Assembly (NCBI GenBank): GCA_028274465.1
Contig: CM051456.1
Span: forward strand, 113,699,397-113,763,396
DNA: 64,000 nucleotides
Direction of reading: 5' to 3'
DNA from: Plantago ovata
Taxonomy: Eukaryota > Streptophyta > Magnoliopsida > Lamiales > Plantaginaceae
Part shown: positions 12,862-24,727 of the stretch, piece by piece
How the letters are laid out: the number at the start of each line of letters is the position of its first letter
Numbering within the stretch: position 1 is the stretch's first letter
Notes under the pieces: generated by a model
Told to the model about the DNA's origin: nothing
Database searches by the model: none
Seen by the model: only the letters and a program-made list of their open reading frames with translations
Made by a program: the position numbers and the translations under genes

Positions 12862-14228
12862 GTGATAATAAGCCAAAAATATATATTTCGGCTCGGAATT
12901 ATAGTCAATAAAATGAAAGTCGGCTTTTCCAACAGTTCATATGCTCATAAATTTCAAAGCTATTGTAATTCATTCGTAACTTGAATCTCAGTACCACCAC
13001 CAGCGACGTTTTCACCTTTCTCGGTTCCGTCGGTTGGCAGTCGGTAGGCTAGTGTCCAGCGAGAAATAAGAAGTTCTTGGCAAACTAATTTGGTGCATCA
13101 TCCAGAAGGGAAGGGAGAATTGAAGGAGTATTACCAAATAAGTGTGTGGTTTGTGGAGCCAAGACGTCTTGTGGTGGCGGTTTTATGGTGGTGTGGATGG
13201 AGAGGGAGCGGTTGTGTTGTTGAGAGTTTTTACGAAGGGTTGGGAGGAGTTTTGGACACGGTGTCTCGGTTTCTAATGATTAATGGTTCTTGGTGTTTTG
13301 TTGCTTTCTTGCCATGTTTTGTAGGTTTTCAAGGAAGAGTTTGCCAAATTCATCTTAGGAGGGGAATGTTTTTAGTCTTGGTTAGTAGATTCGTATAGGA
13401 CACGATCTTTAGCAGGTCTTAAACTTCCTTCCGGATTCTAATCCGAGAACTTGAACTTTGAGAGTTAAGAGTAAAAATCTCGGAAAAGCCGTTGTGGTTG
13501 CCTTGCTCGGTGTCTCATGATGGTCACGCTTTAAATTACTTTCCACTTGTTGATTGTGTGAATTTAAGGGGAGAGATAGGGGTAACATAAGTTGTAGCCA
13601 TCTCGCTTGTTATAAGGATGGACCTTGGCGTTTGATTGATGAAACGTCAAATGTACCTATTTTAAAATTGCTCATTTTAAGTTCACCTATCGGCATAGGG
13701 TGGAGTAGTGTTATCACATGAGGCTACCGATATGTGTGGGGGTGTGGTGTAGCTCCGGTGGGTGTGTTGTGTTTGGTTAGTTTCTCTCAAGACTCTATTT
13801 GGGTGGTGGCTTTTTGGATTTTTCAAGATTTGAAGCCATTTTTATGGCTTCGGTGGCTCTCTTTAGGTAGTGGTGCTTCTACTTTGTTCTAGCTTCTCGA
13901 TCCACTTTGTGCTCCATGGTTGCTTTCGACTTTATGATAAAAAATTTGGTGGCTTACGTTTCTCGGGATTTTCTTGGAAAGTCTTTTGACCATTTTGTTT
14001 GGTGCTAGTTGACGGTTGGGTTGTTTAGAAATGAGGTTGAGAACTTTGTAATTCCGGTGTAGACTTTTTGTGTGTTGTAATTTGGACCTTTCTCGAGTAT
14101 TATTTATGCTCCGTGTGATTAATTAAACCATTTTAGCCGTTTAAAAAATTGTATTTTTGATATGGATACGATTTTGAGATTTTTCATGTCGGTTAAGATA
14201 TAGTTTCTGATATTGAACAGCAATTATG
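12862..14228. other. Unidentified DNA with a duplicated ORF-like piece
   Basis: The stretch 12880-13080 is a diverged relative of 31370-31620; both contain the blocks TTTCGGCTC, AATTATAGTCAATAA and TCCAGCGAGAA. Each copy lies on the 3' side of a broken xylanase, so it probably belongs to the duplicated block. From 13090 to 14150 the + strand is rich in G and T, unlike its surroundings, with only short open frames. It may be an old retroelement remnant, but no reverse transcriptase, protease or integrase motif was found. Confidence 0.4.
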
Positions 14229-14299
14229 TTAAATTACTTTCCATTTAGTAAAGATGGTAATTAATATTGTAAGGTAAGGTTGTTGATCTAATTCTCCAA

Positions 14300-15125
14300 C
14301 AATAAACAGCTCCCTTCCAACATAAATAATTGAGCCATGCATGTTTTCGAACCATTCATGTATGTCAACTGGAAAGATTTGAAGCCCAGCAACCATCAGA
14401 TTAACACCAGGATCAGGACCATGTAAGTAGACAATTTCATGAAAGCGCCAACAATTCATGCCATTCATCATCGTTCGACTCAATCTGACCACAATTTACC
14501 CATTGATCACTATCCACTTCAAGAGTTACACAAATGTTTTGAGGCTTAGTTGCCCCATTGCCAATACGGATCCAAGCAGAAACTTCATACGTCAAAAACA
14601 GCTTCACTTTTTCTATCATCTGAGCTGGACCCACCCACGTCTGAGTACGATTGGTCACGAGGATGTAACGGTCAATTAAAGGCTCATGAGACTCAAAGAG
14701 ACCGTCTAGCCATAGGAGGAAGGGTGAAAGGTGAACCATTTCGAACAGTGGGAGTGCAATTTCCAAGTGGAAACCAGCCATTATTCCCATGATCACCAAG
14801 GCTGCTATTAGCAATAATATTTACTCCAAAAGCAGCGTTCTAGCAAGAAAGAGACAGAGCAATAGAGTTTGAAATATATTTGCAACCTGAAATGTATCGA
14901 TGACTTGTTCCTGCAGAAAGTGTCTCCGTGTTCCAGGCCTTGCCAGCTTTCTGTCCTATTCGTAATATCAACGAATCCACCAGGTGACAGTGCTTCAGGG
15001 TAATGCGACCCTTGTGGAGCCACAAAGGCCTTGCAGCAATTTTCCGGTGCCATGAAGTCCACCAGAAAAGTTGCGGTTGAGTACTATATTGCTAGCAGGC
15101 CTGTTGCCCGAATTCATCACTTCCA
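14300..15125 (-). pseudogene. Xylanase pseudogene fragment (CBM22 parts only)
   Basis: The - strand matches the intact xylanase in two pieces. About 14830-14320 corresponds to the third CBM22 exon (RIGNGATKPQN, GQIESNDDEWHE, GPDPGVNLMVAGLQIF), with indels and a broken centre. About 15120-14900 corresponds to the first CBM22 exon (KAFVAPQGSHYPEAL, ITNRTESWQGLEH). The second CBM22 and the whole GH10 domain are missing. It sits next to ATXR copy A exactly as another broken xylanase sits next to ATXR copy B. Confidence 0.85.
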
Positions 15126-16074
15126 AATATTATGCTAGCATCTAAAATGGACAGCAGCAATCCAACATCTTTGTCTCTGCCGAAAAAGTTGACCACACGC
15201 TGCTCTTAGTTCCAACCAAGTGTCTGTATTTCAGTTTATTCTTCATCACACATACAGAGAACTTTTCAATCAAACAAGAGGATAATGAAAATGAAAGATG
15301 CATACATATAATAACTTCTCTGAGAACCATTCAAGTTGAAATAGACACCCACTTCTCACCAAAACCAGCAGTCCAGTACCATGTTGCAACTGATCAGAAG
15401 TAGTCACAATAACCAGCAACTGTTTTGCTGTTTTGGGAGGCAAGAACAGTACAATGACTTTCAGACAGTTTTAACTGATCAAATGACTCAGCTCGGGCCT
15501 TGGCTCAGTCGCAAGATCTCAACCAGAAGATCAAGTTATTAAACATGAACAACATTCTTATTACAGCTGCAAATAATTCTATGTGAGGAGATCAAATCAT
15601 TCGCAATAGCAGCGCAAACTGAGCAAGAATGAGAAACTTTCATTCCCATGCAATCGCGTAGAACTGTCTGTCTTCATTCCCTGGAGAATGTCATTCTCTA
15701 ACTTCTCTGTTCCTGATTAACAAACTAATGCCTGATGATAATAAAAATAAGTAATAACTAAACTCGAAAAATAAGAGCACAAAATTGAGCCAATTGGACT
15801 CTTGAGAACCTAAGATTTAAAGAATTGATCTCAAGTAACAATGTACTAGTTCCTAACTTAATAAATATCCTATCTTTGAATCCAAATAACCTACTGAAAC
15901 TTTTCTATGAACACAACAAATTTCTCAGTGGCCATCAAATGAGGCCAAAACACATGATAAATACAATTCTGGGCCAGAACTGTGGTTTTCTCTATCTACT
16001 CTCAGAGTATTAGAAGCAAATTAAGTTTGTTATGATGTTTGTGCTCGGTCGCAAGAAAGTTAGTGCGACACAGC
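15126..16074. other. Duplicated spacer between broken xylanase and ATXR gene
   Basis: This non-coding stretch has close relatives at 47720-48633 and 32697-33516. Shared blocks include GATGCATACATATAATAAC, CTCAGCTCGGGCC or a variant, and ACACATGATAAATACAATTC. It is the 3' flank of the ATXR genes and marks the repeated block. Confidence 0.7.
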
Positions 16075-19000
16075 TTACACAAACATATGAGTCGGATACT
16101 CATGCTCGTATCCGTTGTAGTCACAATATAGCCTCTCCCCTTTGGCTATATTGCGGGTTGCAACCAGAAGCACCCGGATCTCCCCATAGACATTGTACCT
16201 CACACACTTCACATTTTGCTTCTTGCGGCTTTGCCTACAGAAAATGATTGATCCATGTAAGAACGAATATTGGCAATAACTTAAGTAGGATATCGACATT
16301 GACAAAGAAACAAAGAAACGTTACTTGACAAACTGTCTAAAAAAGGTTTTGCAACAAAACTGCAGTGAGTATGCTAAAATGAGCAAAAATAAGTTCAAAC
16401 AAGAGCAATATTTAGCATATATAGCAGCTAATCTGTATTAAAAATTGAACCAAATCTCCCTCAAATCTATATAGCATGACTTCCAATTTATGCGTAGTTT
16501 TCTTCACCAAAACTACCTAAAGTGGATAGGTGAAGAATTTCAACAAATACAAACGGTTCTGTGCAATAAAAGTAGCAATTGCGCAACATACACACCAACA
16601 GAAGGGGCATTTTCTAACAAATAGAGCAAGGTTAAGTAGCATGAACTTACGGTGTGTGATTGTTTATGCCGCTGATAAAGCGAGCAATGTTCCCTCGCTT
16701 GTCTGCGCATATGACAAGACTCTCTGATGGATCAGCTGACAGTAGGAGAGTCATCAAGCTATCGCAGTCGTCACGTTCGCGATTCTTCAAGTAATCTACA
16801 TCGCCCGTGAACTCTGCAAGAAGCGTCAAGTCCTTTATAGGACCATCAGCTTCCAGTGTGTAGCTGCAGCATGTAAGAGACAGTCAAATTCAGTTTCCAG
16901 TTATAAAATTAGAATCAAACAAACGAGTGAAGAATTATCATACCCTTGACATGAGTCAAATGTGACCATAATAGGTGGACATTCACCTCTTCTGCTCATG
17001 GCAGCACAGTATTCAAGTGTTTCAGTATCTTTTTTTGTAAGAACCTGACAAGGAGTTATATATGCAAGAAAGTTAATCATCAGGATCAAAGCTGCTAAAT
17101 CACTTGTCTAACTCGGAAAATGAAGGTGTAACAAGTCCTCCCACATTACACATAACTTGCGTCAACACTTGGCGCATAATTTCCCCAAGCTTTAAAATGA
17201 TGTGCAGCAAAATCACATGTTTTATCCTCTTCTTCCAAACATAAAGTGAAGATTACTTCTGACATTCAAAAAGGATCTGGGCTAACCTGTATGCCACCAT
17301 TTTCAAGAACAGCTTGATTGGCTGATCTTGGAGCCATGTTGGGCATGTATGTCAGCTCATTGCTGAATTCCATGCCCTGAGCAGTCAACCCTGCAGCAAG
17401 GGATTGCATCTGCTCTAGCCTTCTCTTTGGATTCTCCGTTGGCACGTAGGGCAACAATCTCCTGCTCCTCTTCGGAAACACTAGTGCACATCTACGGCGT
17501 TTTCTAGTAGCTGCAATCAGTCCAAAGGACAAGAAAATATAAACTCCACATGCTAATATGTAAGTAAATTAAAAGCCAAATAAACAAATGATGATGCTTA
17601 ATCATCAGTCACGTCAGTCTCTGACTATCAGCTATCATCAGGTAAAGCTATCTACACCATTTCTAACAATTCAAGTATTAGTCCGTCCTACATTTCTTGC
17701 GCTGAAATTGCGCAATACAAAGTAATTGCTCTTGTAGTTCTATATCATTTCGCAAAGAATTTCATATTCGCAATACAAAGTAATTGCTCTTGTAGTTTTA
17801 TATCATTTCGCAAAGAATTTCATATTTAACTGAAAACAATAAATGGATTTTGAGTAGTCTTCCTTTCTTGGATGCACCGATTAATCTTATCCTATATAGT
17901 AATATCTCTAAATTACAATTTCGATGACAGATTGTGCCTTTTATATAAACTGAGACTTATCCAGAGAAGATGAGTCACAGCTTCTTGGAGTAAAGCTAGT
18001 CATACACAAACTTACAAAACTGTATCGAACATAAGAACTTCATATCAACAGAAGACAAAGAGATGCTCGTGTATGCACAAATTAATTGGGGGTAGAAAGT
18101 TGCATATATGAAAACCCTTGTACAATGCAATGACGACTGCCTAACATTTCAAATGTTTGTATATTGACTTTTCTTTGTGGTTGTAAAAAGAGGAAGAATG
18201 ACACAACAAATGAGATGCTACAGCAGATGAAAAGATTTAGTCATATGCCAGATCATGCTCACATAGTAAGTTGAAGCTCAATCCGCCTAATTAATAATTA
18301 TGATGTAAATAACAGGTAAAACTTGACACTGGAAGCTATCTAACATTTATACTGCTCAGCTATCAAGAAGATGCTGAGTTCAGTGTGCTTCAAAAATATT
18401 TATAATCCTTAAAAGTGTATATTTAAATTAAGAGTGGGACATACATACTTCAACATTTCAACCTAAAGGAGCTTATAAAACGTCTTGAATCCAAGAAATA
18501 CTTGGTACACTAAAGCATCAGTTGAGAAAACTCCATTCTTAAATGTACGTGGAACATTAGAGACTTCTATTGTCTGCTCTGCCGAAACTGAATGAGCGAA
18601 GTTTTAATTATGGTTAGTAATTAAGGCCATCTAAACAGTCTGTGAAAATACTAAAACGGCAATAAAAGGAGGACACGTGCAGCATTACAGACTTCTATTG
18701 TCTGTGAGATCACTTCAAGATTCTATGTGCACCAAACAACAGATGGACCAGAAAATTGGTGACCACGTGGAAGTAGATAAATTAGATACCGAATTTTCCA
18801 CATTGAGGGTCTCCAGTTGAGTATGTGAAAAGATACTCAACGCGTGTCGGAATAGACACAACAACATCTTTAGAAAGGCTGAAAATATCAGAGATATTCC
18901 TAATGACGCATGTCGGAATAGACACAACAACAACTTTAGAAAGTCTGAAAATCTCAGAGATATTCCTAATAATGCATGGACTTTTAAGTAGTTGACTTAG

Positions 19001-20325
19001 ACAAAATCCTACTGTTCTTTCATCTAACACGTGTAAGCCATACACTTGTGTCCCCTAAAACACTCAACTTCTATCCTTTCCTTCCACAAATGTTGAGCCT
19101 TAATGGTTAGTCAAGGAATCAAAACTAATCTAGGTTGATTTACGACACACACATACATTAATGGAAGTAGAATAGAACCATTTCACCATTAACTGAGCCT
19201 GTGGTACATTCGGGTTTAGGATTTATGTGAAAGATTCAGGTTTTAGAATAAAACAATTTCATCATATATGCATCCAACACGTGGAACTATATTACCTAAA
19301 ACCCAAACTTTTTTCACATAATATTCCAATCAATCACCCGAAAAGATTATGAACACGTGCCAAACAAGTATAGAAAACACTCTAACCATTTCGTAACAAT
19401 GCATATGTTCTTAATCTGCAAACTCAATAACCAAAACTTCTCTTCATGTTTTCATCAAACACGTAAAAGCCATGACCACATAGCCCACGGCATTGTCCCC
19501 ACAACCATATCGTTATTTCAACACTCCAAAACACATTAGTAGGAATACATACTCTCATCAATAAAAGTAGCAAGAATAATTCTTGACAACGTGATAGTAC
19601 GTACACTGCATTGCATTACACTCATTTGATTATCAAAGGAACAGTTTCCAAAACAAACAAACACCAATCTACCTTTGCCATTAGCCTCTGCTTCCTCCTC
19701 ATCAGTCTTCTGAATCCTGAAAAAATCATGAATCTTCTTCTGCCTAAAAGCTGCACACACACACACACAATCAAACATTTCCCTCATCAAAACCACTCAC
19801 CAAACACAAACAACAACAACCAATTTTCATGATCTTTTCGAACATTCACACGCAAATGCATCAGTCAAGTAAGCATATAAACACAGAATCCTTTTTACTT
19901 TTTATCAAGGTGGTATCTTTCTGATGAGAGCAATGAGGGCAAAACCATGGGCCGATAGGAACACGAGCCACAATCGGCCTCAAACACACCATGTGGTACC
20001 CTCTATCACACCCATCACACAGCAACAGCTGCTCTCCTTTCTCTCCAGATCCACATTGCTCGCAAGCCACGTCCTCGTACTTATCCTCCTCTTCTTCTAC
20101 GGCATCGTTTACTTCTTCAACACCACTTGCCTCCACAACGACGCTGTTTTCCTCCTCTTCTCCTTCACCTTCACTGTACACCCCCTGCAAAGCATCCACA
20201 CGAGTAGCCACCTCCAATATCTCTTTATAAGCCCAGTACTTCCTGGGCTTCTTCTTCTTCGCTTTGGGGTTGAGAATTATCGGAGCTGAGCTGATTTTCT
20301 CCGGTGGCAGAGACGGAGGAACCAT
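16075..20325 (-). CDS. ATXR5: Histone H3K27 methyltransferase, ATXR5/ATXR6 type (copy A)
   Basis: ATXR5/6 proteins monomethylate histone H3 Lys27 during replication and restrain heterochromatin. Exons (-): 20325-19899, 19750-19673, 17510-17287, 17044-16944, 16863-16651, 16234-16075; all GT-AG, phases agree, about 400 residues. A PHD finger (C4HC3) spans residues 88-132 (CEQCGSG, LLLCDGCDRGYH, WFCPHC). A PCNA-binding box, QKKIHDFF (Q-x-x-I-x-x-F-F), lies at about 146-153. The SET region at about 270-395 includes GDVDYL, NIARFISGINNH and the C-terminal NGYEHEYPTHMFV. An upstream in-frame ATG at 20421 exists, but only the 20325 start is conserved in copy B. Differences from copy B include C for Y in the LYYDYNG motif, AEF for AEY, and CADK for CPDK. 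The third intron from the 3' end is unremarkable, but the intron between exons 2 and 3 is 2.2 kb and carries repeats. Assignment to ATXR5 rather than ATXR6 rests on the PHD region and is tentative. Confidence 0.92.
17701..17828. repeat. Two-copy 60-bp duplication in an ATXR-A intron
   Basis: The block CAATACAAAGTAATTGCTCT through GCAAAGAATTTCATATT occurs twice in a row here. The matching place in ATXR-B (about 50160-50220) has one copy, so this duplication arose after the genes separated. Confidence 0.75.
18845..18976. repeat. 66-bp tandem repeat, 2 copies, in ATXR-A intron 2
   Basis: The unit begins TGTCGGAATAGACACAACAA and includes CAGAGATATTCCTAAT. There are two copies here and three in the same intron of ATXR-B (51172-51369). 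Confidence 0.85.
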
Positions 20326-22605
20326 TTCCAGGTGAAATTGAGCAGATTTCGGAATTGGAGGTACTGGGAATTTTGTTTGTTTGTTTCTCCTCTGGTTTTG
20401 CCTTTTTCTTGGCTTCTTCAATTGTTCTTCTTTGGTTCGATGCTTTTTTTCCTCCTGTTTGCTTGTTTTACCTTTAACTCAATGTTGCGTATTAACACTA
20501 ACTTATCTCATTAAGTGATATTACCCATTCGTTTATCTTTTACCAATAATACTGTAAAAGTCTAAATGGACTTCGCATGAGTACCGTGTAAAGTTAGTGA
20601 AGAAATTATGTGTGGTGCAACTTATGCGAATCATAATTTTAATTTTATCTCATTTGATTTGCTTTTTTTATAACATTACTTTTTTTAAAAGATCTCTCTT
20701 TTTTTTTTTTTTTGAACTTTTGAAAAATGGTTAATTTAGTACTGTCACCTCCTGAAGAGGTAATGTAATGATGCAGAAAAAAAAAAAAAGAATTATTTGT
20801 AATGAGAATTTGCCTTTATGAGATTATAGAATATCAAAACAAAAGTAGTTAATTTATTATGATATTTATATAATCACCTCCTGAAGAGATAATGTAATGA
20901 TGCAGAAAGAAAAAAAAGATTTTTTTTTTAAATTTTGAAACGGAAAAATTTATCAATAACAAAACGAGTCTGCAATACGAAGAGTATGCGAAATACTCTT
21001 AGGTATACAAACAAAACAATACACCACCACCGTCAGTTCTGTTTCACTTAGTTCAATTATGTTCAGTTAAGTTCTGTTCAAACGAATAGAACAAAGCCTT
21101 TTTAACTCAATGTTGTGTACAGACACTAACTTATCGCATTAAGGGATATTACCCGTTCGTTTATCTTTTACCAATAATATTGTAAAACGGACTGCGCATG
21201 GTTACTCTGTAAAGTTAGTGAAAAAATTGTGTGTCAACTTATGGGAATCATAATTTTAATTTTATATCTTGTTTTGATTTTTTATAATATTACCTTTTTT
21301 TAGAAGATCTCTCATGTATTTTTTGAACTTTTGAAAAGTGGTTAATTTAGTATAATATATTAATATTTATATAATCACCTCCTGAAGAGGTAATGTAATG
21401 ATGCAGAAAAAAAATTATTTATAATGAGAATTTGCCTTTATGAGATTATAGAATTTCATAAAAAGTAGTTAATTTATTATGATATTTATATAATCACTTC
21501 CTGAAGAGGTAATGTAAATAATGTAATGATGCAGAAAAAAATATATATATTCATAATGAGAATTTGCCTTTATGAGATTATTATAGAATTTCATAAAAAG
21601 TAGTTAATTTATTATGATACAGTATTTATATAATCACCTCCTGAAGAGGTAATGTAATGATGCAGAAAGAAAAAAAAAAGAATTATTTATAATGAGAATT
21701 TGACTTTTATGAGATTATAGAATTTCATAACACTGATTTCATTTCCATTATGTTCCTTTCAGATCCGTTATGTTCAGATTTTCTCAAACGAAAATAAATA
21801 ACAAAGCCTTACTCATTCTTTTCAATCAAATTCTATACATAGCATTTTTATCTGTTCCAGTCAACATATACATTTTACAAACCTTCTAAAATCGATTCAG
21901 AAACAAAGGTACGTATACTATACCTCGAAACACAGAAAGTAATATCTTAAGAAGCATTTCATTATTCTTTTCAACTTATTTTTCACGCACACACTTGACT
22001 GTACCTGTCAGAGCGTGTTATATTACTTACTAAATTTTTCCGCTTATATTTATATTTATATGAGAATAGTCTAAAGTCAAAAAAAATTCTCAACATAATC
22101 TAAGCATACACTTGACTGGCGTGTTATATTACTTACTACTATTTTTCCGCTTATATTTATATGAGAATAATCTAAGTCAAAATTTTCTTGTTAACATAAT
22201 CCAAGTCAAAATTTCCGTGTTATATTTTCTTGTTGCCACTAATTGAACAAATATATATAAGAAACTCCATTAATGTTTATTCTTTTCATCTAAAAAACAA
22301 AAAATATTCAGTTCAATTTAGATTCAATAAAGGTAATTTACATTTGCTTAATTATTTTTTATAATACAAATATAACCTCAGTTCAGATTTATTTATTTAT
22401 TTTCAAACTAAAATAACAACCTGTAGATAAGGAGAAAAAAAAAAGTGTCTTTTATATATAAGATCCGATAACAATATTTAGCTTTAAACTTAAAATCTAC
22501 AAAATAACAATAGCAATGAACCATCTCAGTATCTCTTAGTCTGTTATAAGATCAACATCTAGCACAAGACTTCATGCTGATTATATAGTTTAAATATATA
22601 TCAAA
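20326..22605. repeat. AT-rich upstream region of ATXR-A with duplicated block and dispersed 30-bp core
   Basis: A block of several hundred bases beginning TTAACTCAATGTTG (about 20475) recurs at about 21097. Inside and after these lies a core, CACCTCCTGAAGAGGTAATG followed by TAATGATGCAGAAA, at about 20746, 20874, 21366, 21494 and 21635, each followed by poly-A and GAGAATTTGCC. ATXR-B has the same block once (about 53440-53770) with one core. The rest, to 22600, is AT-rich with no gene seen. Confidence 0.75.
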
Positions 22606-22690
22606 GCAGATTCTTCTTCGGCTTATTGAATATACCCGATCCATAAGTTCGATTCGTCATCTCAAGCAAGATAGGAATCGTAGAACAGAG
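22606..22690 (-). pseudogene. C-terminal tail fragment of an ankyrin-PGG gene
   Basis: The - strand encodes a stretch ending RTYGSGIFNKPKKNL, which closely resembles the tail of the intact ankyrin-PGG gene (RTYGFGIFHKPKKELK at 57283-57340). Nothing else of that gene is nearby, and the fragment abuts a xylanase exon fragment at about 22695. It is probably a displaced piece carried here by rearrangement. Confidence 0.7.
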
Positions 22691-23665
22691 AGTATTTTAC
22701 CTGTCGATGCCTATGTATTGTTCACAGCCATCTGCTGCCTGAACCCATACTGTAGCCCTAACATCTGAATTAATGATATTATTACCAAATATTCGAACTA
22801 CAGCATTAAGTTCATCGGCCAGCTTCCGCTGCACTCTCCCTGTTATCTCCTGCTGAATACCATTCCATGTCTATGTACGATCACCAGTTGATGCAAAGAA
22901 CTTTCCAACTTTGGAAGTACTTTTTCCATCACCCATGGGAATCATGCAAAACAATCTTGCAACCTCTCCCTGTCCAATTATTAAGGCCATCATCAAATGC
23001 TGGATTCAGTATGATGCTCTCATCTCCGTCAGAAGAACCTGATCCTCCCCTCTATCAAAAAGCAAACAACATATGTTCAGTGGTAAGCAGCAAAAGGGCA
23101 ATTTCGAGACATTTACATATTTTGTCAGTCGAGGGGTAAGTTAATAGTAAAGCCAATGGCATTTTGACCCATACACTCTATTACAGGCAATCTACTTGTA
23201 TTTTGCATACAAATCCCATGTAGTCATGAAAATGTGCAAAATTCCTCCTTCAGGGGAGCTCATTTACACTTTTCCAAAATATGAACTTTTGCAAAATATG
23301 AGATATAGTACACGGAGGCATGCAGTTGACAATATACATGGATACCATCTTTAGAACAAAGTATCTTCTAAATAAACTTACATGACACTGACTGTCACTA
23401 GTACACAAGATTTCTACTGATTTTGTAAAAGTCATGATTTAGTACAAGATTTCTAGCAGGCCTGCTGTCTAAATCCTTCACATCCTCATTCAAATTCGGC
23501 TGGAGGGACCAACAATGAGTTAGTAATAACAGATATTTAGTATAGACTGACTTCTCACGTGCACTTGAGAATGTTGTGTGTTATTCCCGTACCAACTTAA
23601 TAAATTGACAAGCAAGCACACAATTCGTTGCAACACTTAAGCTGTATCTTAAAAGAAAAGGAAAT
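22691..23665 (-). pseudogene. Xylanase pseudogene fragment upstream of TAF7-A
   Basis: Read right to left, this holds part of intron 2 (23540-23660), the start of the first CBM22 exon (about 23500-23430), the end of the next exon (about 23425-23380) and most of the second CBM22 exon (about 23055-22700). The missing middle of the first CBM22 shows an internal deletion. Small indels interrupt the CBM22 frame near 22910-22940. GH10 is absent. Confidence 0.85.
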
Positions 23666-24172
23666 ATACAGAAGATATACTAATGTATAGGAAAGTCCTA
23701 CCTTTTACTATACTTACTCGATTACAATATACTTTTGAACTATAAAGGGATATCAAAGTTGTTATGTCGCACACTGTCAATCTTCATATTAAGGATGCTA
23801 TTTTGACGAATAGACCTTGCAATGTATTGATATAGCCTCTCGAATCTATAGAGTGGTAAATCAATAAAAAAGGAAAATATTAAACATTTTTGCAAAAACT
23901 ATTAAACTTTGTTTAGTTATTAAAATATAACTGCAAGTAGATAAATACATTGAAGGTGAAAATTAGAGTTGCCTATAAGAAACTGAGTTAGTATAAGTTA
24001 CAACCAGAGAGGCACACTCAAAATATAGGAGTAACAACATTTCAGAATATATAGAGAAAAACATGACAAAAAGTATGACAATGGCCAAGTTAAGCAAAGT
24101 TCTATGTTGTCTCATAGCCAAACAAAATGGGCCAGTATGACAATATCCCACTTACTTAAACTGACTTCTGGT

Positions 24173-24727
24173 TCATGTTGAATCATCGGTCTCATCACTA
24201 TCACTCCCATCAGGCTCCCCTGTTACAGTTGGAGCTTCAGGTACATTAGGCTTAGCTGAAGGTGCAGCAGTCGCTTTCTTACCCGCACCAGTATTCCCAG
24301 AAGTTCCACTTGCCATAATGTTCTGCAGGTCTTTCTCAACAGCGCGCACAACTTCAGGATTTAAGTCAGGCTCTCGACGAAAGCGTCGCCTTCGAGCATC
24401 CCTCATCGGTGGGGTAAGTCCATGCTTATACTCCACTCCTTCTGGGACACTATCCTCATCCTCTCTCACCACAATCATTTGACCGATGTCTGCAGTTTTG
24501 ACCAAGGAGTTATCATCGTAAGTCTTGTATGATTCTACAACAGTCGGAAGATCCAAGAGTGAAGCTGGGAAGCGATCATTGCCGATAACAAACGTCCCAG
24601 ACCTTCCATCCTCGGAAAAGGACAAGTCCAGTGCCTTGTCTTCAGAAGAAGATGCAGATTCGTTTAAGAGCTGCTCAATCCTCTCAGCAACAGCAGGTGG
24701 CACCCGGAGTACAAATTGCTCTTCCAT
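24173..24727 (-). CDS. TAF7: TFIID subunit TAF7 (copy A)
   Basis: TAF7 is a TFIID subunit that binds TAF1 and acts in RNA polymerase II initiation. The 184-residue frame starts MEEQFVLRVPP and keeps the TAFII55 N-terminal domain: GNDRFPASLLDLPTVVES, YKTYDD, LVKTADIGQM, YKHGLTPPMRDARRRRF, and REPDLNPEVV at about residue 118. The C-terminus is Ala/Pro rich and ends in an acidic DGSDSDETDDST tail. It is one uninterrupted exon. The sequence just upstream of the ATG ends in CTAG, compatible with the acceptor of a 5' UTR intron. It differs from copy B at five residues, and both copies look functional. Confidence 0.93.
   Translation of the reverse strand: MEEQFVLRVPPAVAERIEQLLNESASSSEDKALDLSFSEDGRSGTFVIGNDRFPASLLDLPTVVESYKTYDDNSLVKTADIGQMIVVREDEDSVPEGVEYKHGLTPPMRDARRRRFRREPDLNPEVVRAVEKDLQNIMASGTSGNTGAGKKATAAPSAKPNVPEAPTVTGEPDGSDSDETDDST

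Noticed and set aside
13090..13398. 102-codon + strand frame as a gene
   Set aside because: It is Gly/Val/Arg/Trp rich low-complexity translation of G/T-rich DNA with no motif, no splice context and no paralogue.
19749..19768. CA microsatellite before ATXR-A exon 2 as a regulatory element
   Set aside because: It is part of the polypyrimidine/acceptor region and is shared in shorter form by copy B; a simple repeat is enough to explain it.
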